Assembly (NCBI GenBank): GCA_900552265.1
Contig: URZE01000005.1
Location: 1 to 64,000 of the forward strand
DNA length: 64,000 nt
Origin: an uncultured Oscillospiraceae bacterium
Lineage (GTDB): Bacteria; Bacillota; Clostridia; Oscillospirales; Acutalibacteraceae
Direction: 5' to 3'
Shown here: positions 54,209 to 63,176 of the stretch, one piece after another
Layout: each line of letters starts with the position of its first letter
How positions within the stretch are numbered: position 1 is the stretch's first letter
Translations under genes and position numbers: made by a program
The notes under the pieces: generated by a model
The model's database searches: none
What the model was told of the DNA's origin: nothing
Seen by the model: only the letters and a program-made list of their open reading frames with translations

Positions 54209-55249
54209 TTAATCTTTTTTACTTTTACAAAAACATTTGCATTTACATCTGCAACCAATTACAAATGATGAAAATGCTACCAAAATCAATACTAATACAG
54301 CTAAAAAAATATAAACCCAATTTGGAATCGGATTAATAATATCCACAGCATCTTTATTGGTGTCATTTGCTTGTTCTGGAGTTATTGTAAAATCTTCATC
54401 CCATTCCCAAAAATATTCTTCATTTTGAGCTATTACATGAACTCTATATTCTCCTGCTTGAAATTTATGATTTTGCCAATCAACCATAAAATCGAAGTTA
54501 GAATTTGGCGCCATTTTTATGTTTTCTTTTTCTGTACTTTTATAAACCTCTGAACTACCTTTTTTATAAACAGTACCTGAAATTTTAAGATTAGGAATTA
54601 TAACCGGAGTATCATTTTGAAGATTTACAGCCAGATTAGTGTGATAATTTGCGAGTGTGGGTTTTATGTATTTTAAATTCATATTGGCTTTAACTTTGTT
54701 ATCATTCTCAGAAAGCATAACACCGACAACATACTGATATTCATTCTCTATTTGAGCGGTAATTTGATGTTCATTTGTAGCTTCAAAGTTATCATCTGCT
54801 TTTGTAAAAATTAATCCACCCAAAATAATTCCATCATAAGACTCTCTCGGTATATTAAGTAATGCAGTAGCTGTTACAAAACCTCCTGGTGGGACTATAT
54901 ATTCACTTTTGTCTAATTTAAGAATATCCGAAAGCGGATACTTTAAGCTTTCATCATAAGTTTGTAAGATTAGTGTAGCTTATGAATCCGTTTCGGCATG
55001 TTGTTGCAGGAGTTACCATGGCTTTTACTTTAATTTCGTGATTTTTATTATTGAAAATTTTTACCTTTAGTTCTTGCGAATCTGAAGGTGCAACTTTTAA
55101 ATCAAAATAGCTAAGATTTTTATTGATTTGGTTTTCAGGAATTACAGAGGAAACAGAAAAATAAACTCCTTCATCAGCAAATACAGAAACCGTCGATAAA
55201 ATACTTAAAAAAATAAACACAAAAAAATTTAAAAGCTTTTTTTAATCAT
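54209..55249 (-). pseudogene. DUF916/DUF3324 WxL-partner protein, two frameshifts
   Basis: WxL gene sets include a membrane-anchored protein with DUF916 and DUF3324 domains that binds peptidoglycan. Here the product is split. The first part (to 54954) ends VTPATTCRNGFISYTNL and an early stop. The continuing family sequence QTYDESLKYPLSDIL is in another frame, from about 54960, and runs through DUF3324 to the C-terminal helix (VYIFLAVLVLILVAFSSFVI) and Cys/Lys tail. One extra A in the aaa at 54961-54963 would join them. The start is also off by one: adding an A to the 7-A tract at 55237-55243 would give ATG 55249 and a normal signal peptide. Repaired length about 347 residues, normal. Confidence 0.75.
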
Positions 55250-55272
55250 GTGGTATCCCCCAGTGTTTAGTT

Positions 55273-55956
55273 TTAAATAGGAGCGTCAGCTAAAGTCCAA
55301 GTAATAGTAGAAGTATGAGTTTTAGCTGTTGCGCTTCCTGACGGAACAGTTAATGTAACATTATCATTAGACGTTGCAGTAGTTTCAGTTGGATACCATC
55401 TGTCCACCCAGGTTCCAAGTCCTGAATTTTCATTAGCCACTACAACAGTAGCTTCCGTGTTATCGGTTGTCAGAACAACAGGATTTGACGGTGTAGGTTT
55501 ACTTGCCGATGAATTTGCGGAAAGAGCGTAACCACCTGCAAAAGTAACAGTAGAACCTTTAAGGCTATCAGATGTTCCGTCATTAAATGGTGTTGCCTTT
55601 GCAATTACATTCCATCCAGCCCCTGTACCTCTTATATCGGTAACCTGAACAAATGGCTTTAATTCACTGGCATTATATACTTTTTGAGAACCAGATATGG
55701 CTTGACTTCCAAATGTAATGTTTGGTACATAGTCAATACTGAGCGGTCCGGATTCTCCTGTTCCTTGCCCCGGTAGATCCAGTGGTTTGCTTGGGTCATC
55801 AGGATCCACAGGACCAGTCGGCTCTGTTCCGGGAGTGAAAGTTACTGTCGCATTTGAAGTAACTGTGGAAACAGTTGCCGCTAATATCGGAAATGAAAAA
55901 TAAGATAAAGAAAAACCACAAGCGCATAAAAACGCTATCACAGATCTTTTTTTCAT
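55273..55956 (-). CDS. WxL-domain cell-surface protein
   Basis: 227 residues: signal peptide (MKKRSVIAFLCACGFSLSYF, cut near ILA), a Pro/Asp/Gly-rich linker (PTGPVDPDDPSKPLDLPGQG), and a full WxL domain with GAGWNVIAKA and the terminal TSTITWTLADAP. Such proteins sit on the peptidoglycan, partly through the DUF916/DUF3324 partner encoded next. ATG 55956 has ggagg 12 bases upstream. First gene of the set and likely the most highly expressed. Confidence 0.88.
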   Translation of the reverse strand: MKKRSVIAFLCACGFSLSYFSFPILAATVSTVTSNATVTFTPGTEPTGPVDPDDPSKPLDLPGQGTGESGPLSIDYVPNITFGSQAISGSQKVYNASELKPFVQVTDIRGTGAGWNVIAKATPFNDGTSDSLKGSTVTFAGGYALSANSSASKPTPSNPVVLTTDNTEATVVVANENSGLGTWVDRWYPTETTATSNDNVTLTVPSGSATAKTHTSTITWTLADAPI

Positions 55957-55995
55957 AATAAATTCTTACCTCCATGTTTTTATTATAATTTACTT

Positions 55996-56025
55996 AATAT
56001 AGTGGTCTTAATTTACATTATGCAA
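55996..56025 (-). promoter_or_regulatory. Possible promoter of the WxL gene set
   Basis: Minus strand TTGCAT (56025-56020), 18-base spacer, TATATT (56001-55996), about 40 bases before the start of the WxL gene. Confidence 0.35.
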
Positions 56026-56189
56026 CACACAACTTTTTGAGATATTTTTGTCTGATAGTCATAGAGTCAAAACTCAACTTAAATCTTTAATTTTAGGATC
56101 AAACCATATGACATTTTATAGTATTTTAAGTGCTTAAAGTGCTTAAAATTATTCGACAACAAATTCTATAATTTTTAATGTGAATTTAC

Positions 56190-56217
56190 TTGCATATTTT
56201 TATTTTTAATATATAAT
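56190..56217 (+). promoter_or_regulatory. Promoter upstream of the InlB-like gene
   Basis: TTGCAT (56190-56195), 16-base spacer, TATAAT (56212-56217). Transcription would run through the orphan ribosome site at 56271 and on to the gene at 56522. Confidence 0.5.
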
Positions 56218-56521
56218 TATTTGTAGGCAAAATACATAAAAGTATGTAGAGCGTTTTTTCTAAACTTTGAAAAGGAGGTAAGTTTAAATTGTTGTAGTCA
56301 TTTATATTTTTTGATTTTGTACTTAAGAAAACGAAAATTAACCCCAAAATGCTTACTCAGAAAAAGATGATATGAGAAGTAAAGAAACAAAAAATTTATG
56401 ACGATGTTCTCTATACTCTTTACAGCACTTTCATCTATTCCGGCAACAATGTTTGTAGCAACAGAAATTAATAAAATACAAATGACAATGTTAAACTTAA
56501 TTAAGATGTAGGAGGAAAAAA
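56218..56521 (+). other. Transcribed leader with an orphan ribosome site
   Basis: A strong aaaggaggta (56271-56280) is followed by TTG TTG TAG and no open frame. Further on, ATG 56398 opens a 37-codon hydrophobic frame (MTMFSILFTALSSIPATMFV) without a ribosome site, ending at 56511. This looks like the remains of a small exported-protein gene rather than an active one. Confidence 0.4.
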
Positions 56522-58012
56522 ATGAAAAAATATCTTGTATTTTTAGCAGCAATTTTAACAGGCATATATTTATTTAATTTCTCAAGCAAAGCAAATGCTG
56601 TAACAATTAGTGACGATGGAGAATATTCATTAATACTAAATGTTACTGCGGAAAATGGAAGTATTGAAGGTAAAAGCTCAAAACTTATAAAGTTTGATGT
56701 TGAAGAAGGAGAAACAACAGTTAAAGTATCCGAATTAACAAAAGGAATTGTACCTTTCAATGGAAAAAATGAATTTTCTCATTGGACAAAATCTGGTCAG
56801 GAAGAAGCTCTCGAAGATTTAGATTTATCAGATTTCAAATGGAGCGGTAATTTTGAAGGCAAAGAATACACAAATGGGCTAAGTATTTATGCAAAATTTT
56901 CTGATAAATTATTACAAGGAACTGGCACATATTATGTAACAATTGACCCCTTTGCAGGTACAGTAAATGGACAAAGCGACGTAATACAGTTAACGAGTAA
57001 AAGCACTGAATTTAAAACAATTGATTTAACAAAATATACACCTGTAAGAGATGGACATACATTTATAGGCTGGGATTTGGACGGAAAATTTGTAACTTCT
57101 ATTGATTCCAGCTGTTTTACTAATCGTGATTGCATAACAGTAACTGCTACATATACTAAAGATACTTTTGTTGGAGATGATAGAGTTCTAATCTTAAATG
57201 CTAATGGCGGAACTATCGATGGTCAAGCAACTAAAAAATACGATTATTTTGCCGGCGCTAATTCTGGAACAAACATGTCGCTCTTACCATACGTACCAGT
57301 AAGAAAAGGATATATTTTTAATGGATGGAATGCAAAAAAAGACGGTAGTGGAAAGAATTATAAGTATATTTACTGGAGCGCCTGGAATAAAGATAGTAAA
57401 GAAAATGTTGAAAAAGATACTATAATAACAAATGAAAACAACGCTGAATACTATCAAAATGTAACTTTATATGCTTCCTGGACTAGAAACCCGGGAGAGC
57501 CGGTGGAAACAGTAAAAGAAGTTCAAAGTACAGGAGAAACAAAAGCAAAAATTGAATTTGCAGATGGAATTAGCGCAGACTATAAGTTAGAGGTTACACC
57601 TGTAGAAATTACGGAAGATTTAGCAAATAAAAACGTTAAGTATATAGTGGATATAAATTTATTGGAAGATGGTCAAGTAGTTAAAATCAGTGATACTAAA
57701 ATGAAAGTAAAAATCGCATTACCGGAAGACTTAAAAGGATTTAACAAATATGAAGTAGTATATATTTCAGATGATGAAATAAAAGAAACAATACCGGCAA
57801 CAATAGAAGATGGATATATAGTATTTGAAACATCACACTTAAGTCAGTATGGAATTATAGCAACAAATGTTGAAGAAAAAACAGAACAAACAATCAATCC
57901 TAAAACCGGAGACAATAGTAATATCCTTTTGTGGACTTCTTTGTTCGCAGTAGGCTTCTTAGGAATGTTGGCAACTGCAGTTTACGCCAGGAAGAAAAAA
58001 TGCATGATTTAA
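56522..58012 (+). CDS. Sortase-anchored InlB-repeat surface protein
   Basis: 496 residues. Signal peptide MKKYLVFLAAILTGIYLF, cut near SKANA. At least two InlB B-type (Flg_new) repeats: DPFAGTVNGQSD to GHTFIGWDLDGKF, and NANGGTIDGQATKKYD to RKGYIFNGWNAKKDGSG with TLYASW. After a beta domain the end is NPKTGD, a hydrophobic helix (ILLWTSLFAVGFLGMLATAV) and ARKKK, a sortase signal of the NPKTG kind. ATG 56522 has aggagg six bases upstream. Its position beside the WxL genes suggests a shared surface structure. Confidence 0.85.
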   Translation: MKKYLVFLAAILTGIYLFNFSSKANAVTISDDGEYSLILNVTAENGSIEGKSSKLIKFDVEEGETTVKVSELTKGIVPFNGKNEFSHWTKSGQEEALEDLDLSDFKWSGNFEGKEYTNGLSIYAKFSDKLLQGTGTYYVTIDPFAGTVNGQSDVIQLTSKSTEFKTIDLTKYTPVRDGHTFIGWDLDGKFVTSIDSSCFTNRDCITVTATYTKDTFVGDDRVLILNANGGTIDGQATKKYDYFAGANSGTNMSLLPYVPVRKGYIFNGWNAKKDGSGKNYKYIYWSAWNKDSKENVEKDTIITNENNAEYYQNVTLYASWTRNPGEPVETVKEVQSTGETKAKIEFADGISADYKLEVTPVEITEDLANKNVKYIVDINLLEDGQVVKISDTKMKVKIALPEDLKGFNKYEVVYISDDEIKETIPATIEDGYIVFETSHLSQYGIIATNVEEKTEQTINPKTGDNSNILLWTSLFAVGFLGMLATAVYARKKKCMI

Positions 58013-58186
58013 ACTTTTAAACATTTATCTATCCGATCAATAATTAAAAATTATTCACTTTTGAACTTTCAAATTTTATTGACTACTTAAATTCAGGTAA
58101 CCACAATAAATGATGAATTTTTAGCAAGTATTCCACTTTTTAACAGAAACTATATACGCTACTTAAAATAATAAAAAATAATTATT

Positions 58187-58230
58187 AGCCTATCTTTTAA
58201 ACAAAATCACTTTAAGATAGGCTGTTTTTT
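58187..58230 (+). terminator. Terminator of the InlB-like gene
   Basis: agcctatctt and aagataggct form a 10-bp stem followed by gtttttt, about 175 bases after the stop. Confidence 0.7.
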
Positions 58231-58742
58231 ATGTACACTCACTTTTAATAGTTTAACAATTAAAACAAAAATATATATTTGGTATATTGCAAAATATTTT
58301 CAAATTTTATCTACACGTGGATGATATTCATGGTATTTTTGATAAAAAAATATTATTATTAATAAAACAATTAAAGTAAATAAACATTAAAAACATAAAT
58401 ATTAGTGGAAAAAATCTGCTCGTTATTTGCGATATAATACAAAAATATGTATCAAAACTATGTGCGTACGGTTCAAAGGTATATACTTAAAGGTAAAGTG
58501 TATTAACTTCTATAAGATTATTTTAAAAATAGTACTCTATAACATACAAGCAATTTTGTGAAATTAATTAAAATATAAAAAAATAAAACTTTGACATAAA
58601 CACAAAAATACTAATCGAACTGAGAAGTACGTATAAAATTAATTAATAGAAGACTAATTACCATTTAAAAAATAAATATTCGACAAATCACGCTTACACG
58701 TTTTACATGCAGAAAAAAATATAATAAGGTTTTCCAAAACAT
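58231..58742. other. AT-rich spacer without genes
   Basis: About 510 bases with no supported gene, repeat or RNA; promoter-like A/T motifs are too common to assign. Confidence 0.5.
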
Positions 58743-58768
58743 TAAAAAACCACGCATTAACTGCGTGG
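58743..58768 (-). terminator. Terminator of spoVAE
   Basis: ccacgca and tgcgtgg form a 7-bp GC-rich stem with a 5-base loop and, on the minus strand, are followed by tttttt. It lies 15 bases after the stop. Confidence 0.8.
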
Positions 58769-58782
58769 ATATTTATTAAATT

Positions 58783-59139
58783 TTAACTTTTATCTTTTGA
58801 ACGAGTACACAACGCTGCGACGTATCCACAAAATACTGCCGCTGATATTCCGGCTGCACCGGCAGTAAGGCCTCCCGTTATAATTCCCAAAAAACCCTGC
58901 TTTTGAATAGCTTCAACAACTCCTTTAGCCATCAAATAGCCGAATCCTGAAAGCGGAACGGTAGCTCCAGCGCCTGCAAACTGTACCAACGGCTCATATA
59001 AACCAACAGCAGTCAGTCCCACTCCCGATAACACCAACCCTACCAATATTCGTGCGGGTGTAACTTTTGTTTTGTCGATAAATATTTGTGCAATTACACA
59101 GATTAATCCTCCAACTACAAATGCTTTCAAGTATTCCAT
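58783..59139 (-). CDS. spoVAE: Stage V sporulation protein AE
   Basis: Membrane component of the SpoVA channel that moves dipicolinic acid into the forespore and out at germination. 118 residues, largely hydrophobic, with TPARILVGLVLSGVGLTAVG, AGATVPLSGFGYLMAKG and GFLGIITGGLTAGAAGISAA, all typical of SpoVAE. ATG 59139 with aaggag upstream. Its usual partners spoVAC and spoVAD are not adjacent, so either they are elsewhere or this is a lone copy. Confidence 0.9.
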   Translation of the reverse strand: MEYLKAFVVGGLICVIAQIFIDKTKVTPARILVGLVLSGVGLTAVGLYEPLVQFAGAGATVPLSGFGYLMAKGVVEAIQKQGFLGIITGGLTAGAAGISAAVFCGYVAALCTRSKDKS

Positions 59140-59247
59140 AAAAAAATCTCCTTAACAATTTCATTTAAAAATTATGTCTGTTATACTGTAAACTTAGTAT
59201 GTGAATTACATAGAAATAAATTCAAATTAAAATCAGGAGATTTAAAA

Positions 59248-59946
59248 ATGATTGGAATTATTTGTGCCGAACCTGAAGAATTAAATGAAATACTCAAACT
59301 AATGAAAAATACAAAAAAAGAAAAAATATGTTACCTAAAATTTATAACCGGAAACATATTAAATACAAATTGTGTAATTTCCTTATCTGGAGTAGGTAAA
59401 GTCCATGCAGCTATGTGTGCGCAAACAATGATTTTAAAATATCACCCAAATTTAATACTCAATATAGGTGTTGCGGGAGCAGTTTCTTCTGAGATAAAAA
59501 TCGGAGATATAATTATAGGCCACGGTGTAATTCAACACGACTTTGATGTAAGCGCTTTTCCCAACAGAAAAAAAGGAGAGATAAGTGGTATTGGAAAAGT
59601 TGAAATTCCGTGCACAAAATGGATAGCAGACAAACTAAAATTATCTTGTAAAAACATTAAAGAAATTAACTTTCACTACGGTACAGTTCTAACAGGTGAC
59701 CAATTCATAGATTCACCCAAAATTCTCAACGAAATAAAAAATCAATTTGGAGGACTGGTTTGCGAAATGGAAGCCGGAAGCATCGGTCAAGTGTGTTTCA
59801 TCAACAACATTGATTTTGGAATTATAAAAGCTGTATCTGATACGGCAGACAATTCTTCTACAGTTGATTTTAAAACTTTTATAAAACAAGCATCCAAAAA
59901 TTGTGTAAAACTATTGATGGAATTTATAAAATTGAATCAGGATTAA
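59248..59946 (+). CDS. mtnN: 5'-Methylthioadenosine/S-adenosylhomocysteine nucleosidase
   Basis: Splits MTA and SAH to adenine and the thiosugar, recycling SAM by-products. NIGVAGAVSS, HDFDVSAFP, CEMEAGSIGQVCF (catalytic Glu) and AVSDTADN (catalytic Asp) are all present. 232 residues. ATG 59248 with aggag upstream. Its 3' end overlaps that of priA by 23 bp on opposite strands. Confidence 0.94.
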   Translation: MIGIICAEPEELNEILKLMKNTKKEKICYLKFITGNILNTNCVISLSGVGKVHAAMCAQTMILKYHPNLILNIGVAGAVSSEIKIGDIIIGHGVIQHDFDVSAFPNRKKGEISGIGKVEIPCTKWIADKLKLSCKNIKEINFHYGTVLTGDQFIDSPKILNEIKNQFGGLVCEMEAGSIGQVCFINNIDFGIIKAVSDTADNSSTVDFKTFIKQASKNCVKLLMEFIKLNQD

Positions 59947-62368
59947 TATCAACAAATACTCTTACATCTCTGGAAACAGGTTCTTTAGAAAAAGATCTAA
60001 GCGAATCAGATATCAAATTCAAGAAATCATTATTATTTCTACACTTTATTACTATTCTATATCTATAATTTCCCGCTACTTTTTTCACGTTAGCCGCACA
60101 TGGAGCAAAAATTCTAAGCGGTATGTTTTTATATTTATTTGAAGCTTCATTTTTTATAATTTTAAAAAACTTAAAACTTGAATCATGTACTTTGGATTCC
60201 GTTTTCGACACAAATCCTATAACGCATATATCGGCAAATGGCGGATAAAGCATAGCTTTACGAATTACTGTTTCGTTCTCAAAAAATGCTTCATAATCTT
60301 GATTTGCACAAAGTTTCAACAAATCACTTTCAGGACTAAATGTCTGAATTATTGCTTTACCGGAACTACACCCTCTCCCTGCTCTCCCGATAACTTGAGT
60401 CAAAAGCGAAAAAGTCTTTTCGTAACTTCTAAAATCTCCGGTATACATGTACTGGTCAGCAGATAAAACTCCCACAAGAGTGACATTTGGAAAATTAAAT
60501 CCTTTTGAAATCATTTGTGTTCCGAGTAAAATATCGTAATCTCCATTTGCAAATTTTTTAAGTTCGCATTTATAAGAATTTTTTAAATTTTTGCTGTCCG
60601 AATCCATTCTTAAAATTCGCACACCGGGAATAAGTTCTTTCAAACAATCTTCAGCTTTTTGAGTTCCCACTCCAAAACAACAAATTTTTTCTGATCCGCA
60701 TTCCGGACATTTCGAAGAAAATTCACGAGAATATCCACAGTAATGACACATAAGCCTTCCGTTCACTTTGTGGTAGTTAAGCGAAACGCTACAATTAGGA
60801 CATAAAATTACCTTGGAGCAACATGAACATTTTGCAAAAGGACTATAACCACGTCTATTAAGAAAAATTAAGGATTGTTTTTTACAATTCAAATTTTCTT
60901 TCAAAGCAGCTACAAGTTCTTGACTGAACTGATTTGTTCCAAAATTTACAGCTTGTCCATTCATATCAACAATTTCCACAGACGGCAAAACAGCGTCACC
61001 ATATCTTTTATTTATTGAAAATAACTTATATTTTCCAACCTTAGCATTATAATAACTCTCCAGGGAAGGTGTTGCAGAAGACAAAATCAGTTGTGCTTTG
61101 TTTAAACTACATCTGTATTTTGCCACATCTTTGGCGTTAAATCTTGGACTTGAATCCGACTTATATGTAAATTCATGCTCCTCATCAATTATCACAAGCC
61201 CTAAATTCGAAACAGGAGCAAAAACAGCACTTCTTGTACCCAAAATTACGGATATTTTTCCGCTTTTAATTTTATTCCACACAGTAAAACGTTCTTTATT
61301 AGAAAGTGAACTATGTAATAACGCTGTTTTATCTTTATATCTTTCTCGAAATGATTCAATGAACTGAGCGGTAAGTGCTATTTCCGGAACCATAAATATT
61401 ACACTTTTACCGTCTGATATCACACGATCAGTAAGTTCGAGTAAAATTTCGGTCTTTCCGCTACCTGTAACACCATGCAGAAGAGATATTTCAAATTTCT
61501 TTTCTGAATAAAGTCTAAAAAGTTTTTCAAAAATGACCCTTTGTTCCTCACTAAGAATAGGTTTTTTATATGATCTCTCACAATCTGAAACATTTGATAA
61601 TTGAATTTCTGTTTGAGGTACATCAAAATTTGACAGAACCCCTTTATTTATAAGAGTATTAATTACGGATTTTCCTATTCCCGTATAATAAAACAATTGC
61701 TTTACACTTGCACTTTCTTCCTTTTGAAGATATTCAATTACTTTACTTTGTTTTAAAGTAAAATTATTTATTTTCTTTAATCCTTCTTTACAAAGCTTTA
61801 CTCCCTTAATCGTTTTTTTATCATAAAAATCAATATTAACAGTTTCTTTTTCAATTAATCCATGAAATAAAAGTAATTTAATCATTGATGTATAATTTTT
61901 TATTTTCCACGAAATTATATCTTTCAAAGTTATTACGTTTTTTCCAGAATCTAAAATTCGATCCCATAATATTTTTTCATCGCCTAAAACTGATATATCT
62001 TTTTCACATTTTACCGAATATTTTATGCAACTCAAATTTAATTTAATTCCAGGCGGAAGTATAAGTTTAGCAGCTTCAAAATAAGAACAAAAGTAATGTT
62101 TTTTCATCCACTTAATAAGAGCAATTTCCTCACGAGAAAGAGGCGGTACTTCATTCCATACCGCCATAATTTCCTTTAATTTTTCTACTTTTCTATTCTC
62201 CGAGCTTAACTCAATAACAATTCCCAATTTGGGACAATTTCCAATCCCAAACGGTACTACAACACACTTTCCTACACCAATCACGTTTTTATACTCATTC
62301 GGAACTGCATAATCATAAAGTTCATCTACATTATGAGAAATTTTTTCTACAGCTACTTTTACAAACAT
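59924..62368 (-). CDS. priA: Primosomal protein N' (replication restart helicase)
   Basis: Restarts stalled replication forks. An N-terminal DNA-binding domain precedes Walker A LHGVTGSGKTEILLE, the DEEH box VIIDEEHEFTYK, and the zinc-binding cysteines CSCCSKVILCPNCS, CHYCGY and CPECGS; helicase motifs (DYDILLGTQMISKGFNF; QVIGRAGRG) follow. 814 residues. ATG 62368 lacks a strong ribosome site. It is not next to coaBC, def or fmt as in many Firmicutes. Confidence 0.96.
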   Translation of the reverse strand: MFVKVAVEKISHNVDELYDYAVPNEYKNVIGVGKCVVVPFGIGNCPKLGIVIELSSENRKVEKLKEIMAVWNEVPPLSREEIALIKWMKKHYFCSYFEAAKLILPPGIKLNLSCIKYSVKCEKDISVLGDEKILWDRILDSGKNVITLKDIISWKIKNYTSMIKLLLFHGLIEKETVNIDFYDKKTIKGVKLCKEGLKKINNFTLKQSKVIEYLQKEESASVKQLFYYTGIGKSVINTLINKGVLSNFDVPQTEIQLSNVSDCERSYKKPILSEEQRVIFEKLFRLYSEKKFEISLLHGVTGSGKTEILLELTDRVISDGKSVIFMVPEIALTAQFIESFRERYKDKTALLHSSLSNKERFTVWNKIKSGKISVILGTRSAVFAPVSNLGLVIIDEEHEFTYKSDSSPRFNAKDVAKYRCSLNKAQLILSSATPSLESYYNAKVGKYKLFSINKRYGDAVLPSVEIVDMNGQAVNFGTNQFSQELVAALKENLNCKKQSLIFLNRRGYSPFAKCSCCSKVILCPNCSVSLNYHKVNGRLMCHYCGYSREFSSKCPECGSEKICCFGVGTQKAEDCLKELIPGVRILRMDSDSKNLKNSYKCELKKFANGDYDILLGTQMISKGFNFPNVTLVGVLSADQYMYTGDFRSYEKTFSLLTQVIGRAGRGCSSGKAIIQTFSPESDLLKLCANQDYEAFFENETVIRKAMLYPPFADICVIGFVSKTESKVHDSSFKFFKIIKNEASNKYKNIPLRIFAPCAANVKKVAGNYRYRIVIKCRNNNDFLNLISDSLRSFSKEPVSRDVRVFVDINPDSIL

Positions 62369-62448
62369 CTAATTTATAATTTATCTCCGTTTATTGATTA
62401 AAAATTTTCGAGATATATTATAACTCATAATAAAATATCAACGCAAAT

Positions 62449-63033
62449 TTACAATTTTAACATTTTATTTTTTTTCTTTTCTAATTTGCCTAAATCCCTT
62501 ACTACTCCTAAAAAACTGTCAACTACTCCAGATTTATTTAATCCATCAGGAAAACTTTTTGCTCTTTTCGAAAATATTTCTTTTCTATTATCATCCTTAC
62601 AAATCTGTTCAATTTCTTTAGCATAAAATTTGTTACCTCTAGCAAATTCTTCACATCTTTTTTTAAACTTGTTTTCATCATTCTTATCTTTTTCAAGATC
62701 ATTAACAAGTAGTGGAATTTTTGAAGGAGCTTGATAAAGAGTGTTAACATTTACTCCATCTTTACCATACATCAAAGCGTAAACTATTTTTTCTCTTTCC
62801 TTATTTGAAATAACAGGTATAAGTCTAAATTTTTTCCATTTTTTTTGATACATTATTAAAACTTTTAATATTTCTGCTGTACGAATAAAATTTAAAAATA
62901 TTTCTTCAATTTCATCGCCTTTAGCACTAGCCAAGCATTTTTTACAATAGTCTATCAATGCACTCAGAATTTTACTTAAACTAGGTGATTTGCTACCCTT
63001 ACAATCATAATTTAATTTTACATCTTTAATCAT
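62449..63033 (-). CDS. Orphan cytoplasmic protein
   Basis: About 194 residues, not recognised. Predicted all-helical, basic, with a Cys pair in ALIDYCKKC and several charged helices ending in LEKKKNKMLKL; no signal peptide or membrane helix. ATG 63033 (MIKDVKLNYD) has aaaggag eight bases upstream; an upstream extension to 63096 has no site. It lies between priA and a divergent ATPase gene. Confidence 0.6.
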   Translation of the reverse strand: MIKDVKLNYDCKGSKSPSLSKILSALIDYCKKCLASAKGDEIEEIFLNFIRTAEILKVLIMYQKKWKKFRLIPVISNKEREKIVYALMYGKDGVNVNTLYQAPSKIPLLVNDLEKDKNDENKFKKRCEEFARGNKFYAKEIEQICKDDNRKEIFSKRAKSFPDGLNKSGVVDSFLGVVRDLGKLEKKKNKMLKL

Positions 63034-63120
63034 AAAATTCTCTCCTTTTATTATAAATTTATATTTTATTCTAATATGCATGAATATTTTTGTCAATAAT
63101 TATATTATAATTTTAAACAA

Positions 63121-63175
63121 AAAAATCACGTAAAATCAAATAATCTCATATTATGATTAAAAAGGAGTGATTTTT
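63121..63175 (+). other. Inverted repeat around the ATPase gene leader
   Basis: aaaaatcac (63121-63129) and gtgattttt (63167-63175) flank 37 bases. The right arm abuts the aaaggag ribosome site at 63161-63167, so pairing would partly hide the start region. It could equally be a chance A/T pairing. Confidence 0.3.
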
Positions 63176-63176
63176 A

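Noticed and set aside
56398..56511. 37-codon hydrophobic ORF
   Set aside because: No ribosome site and no homology; kept only as part of the leader description.
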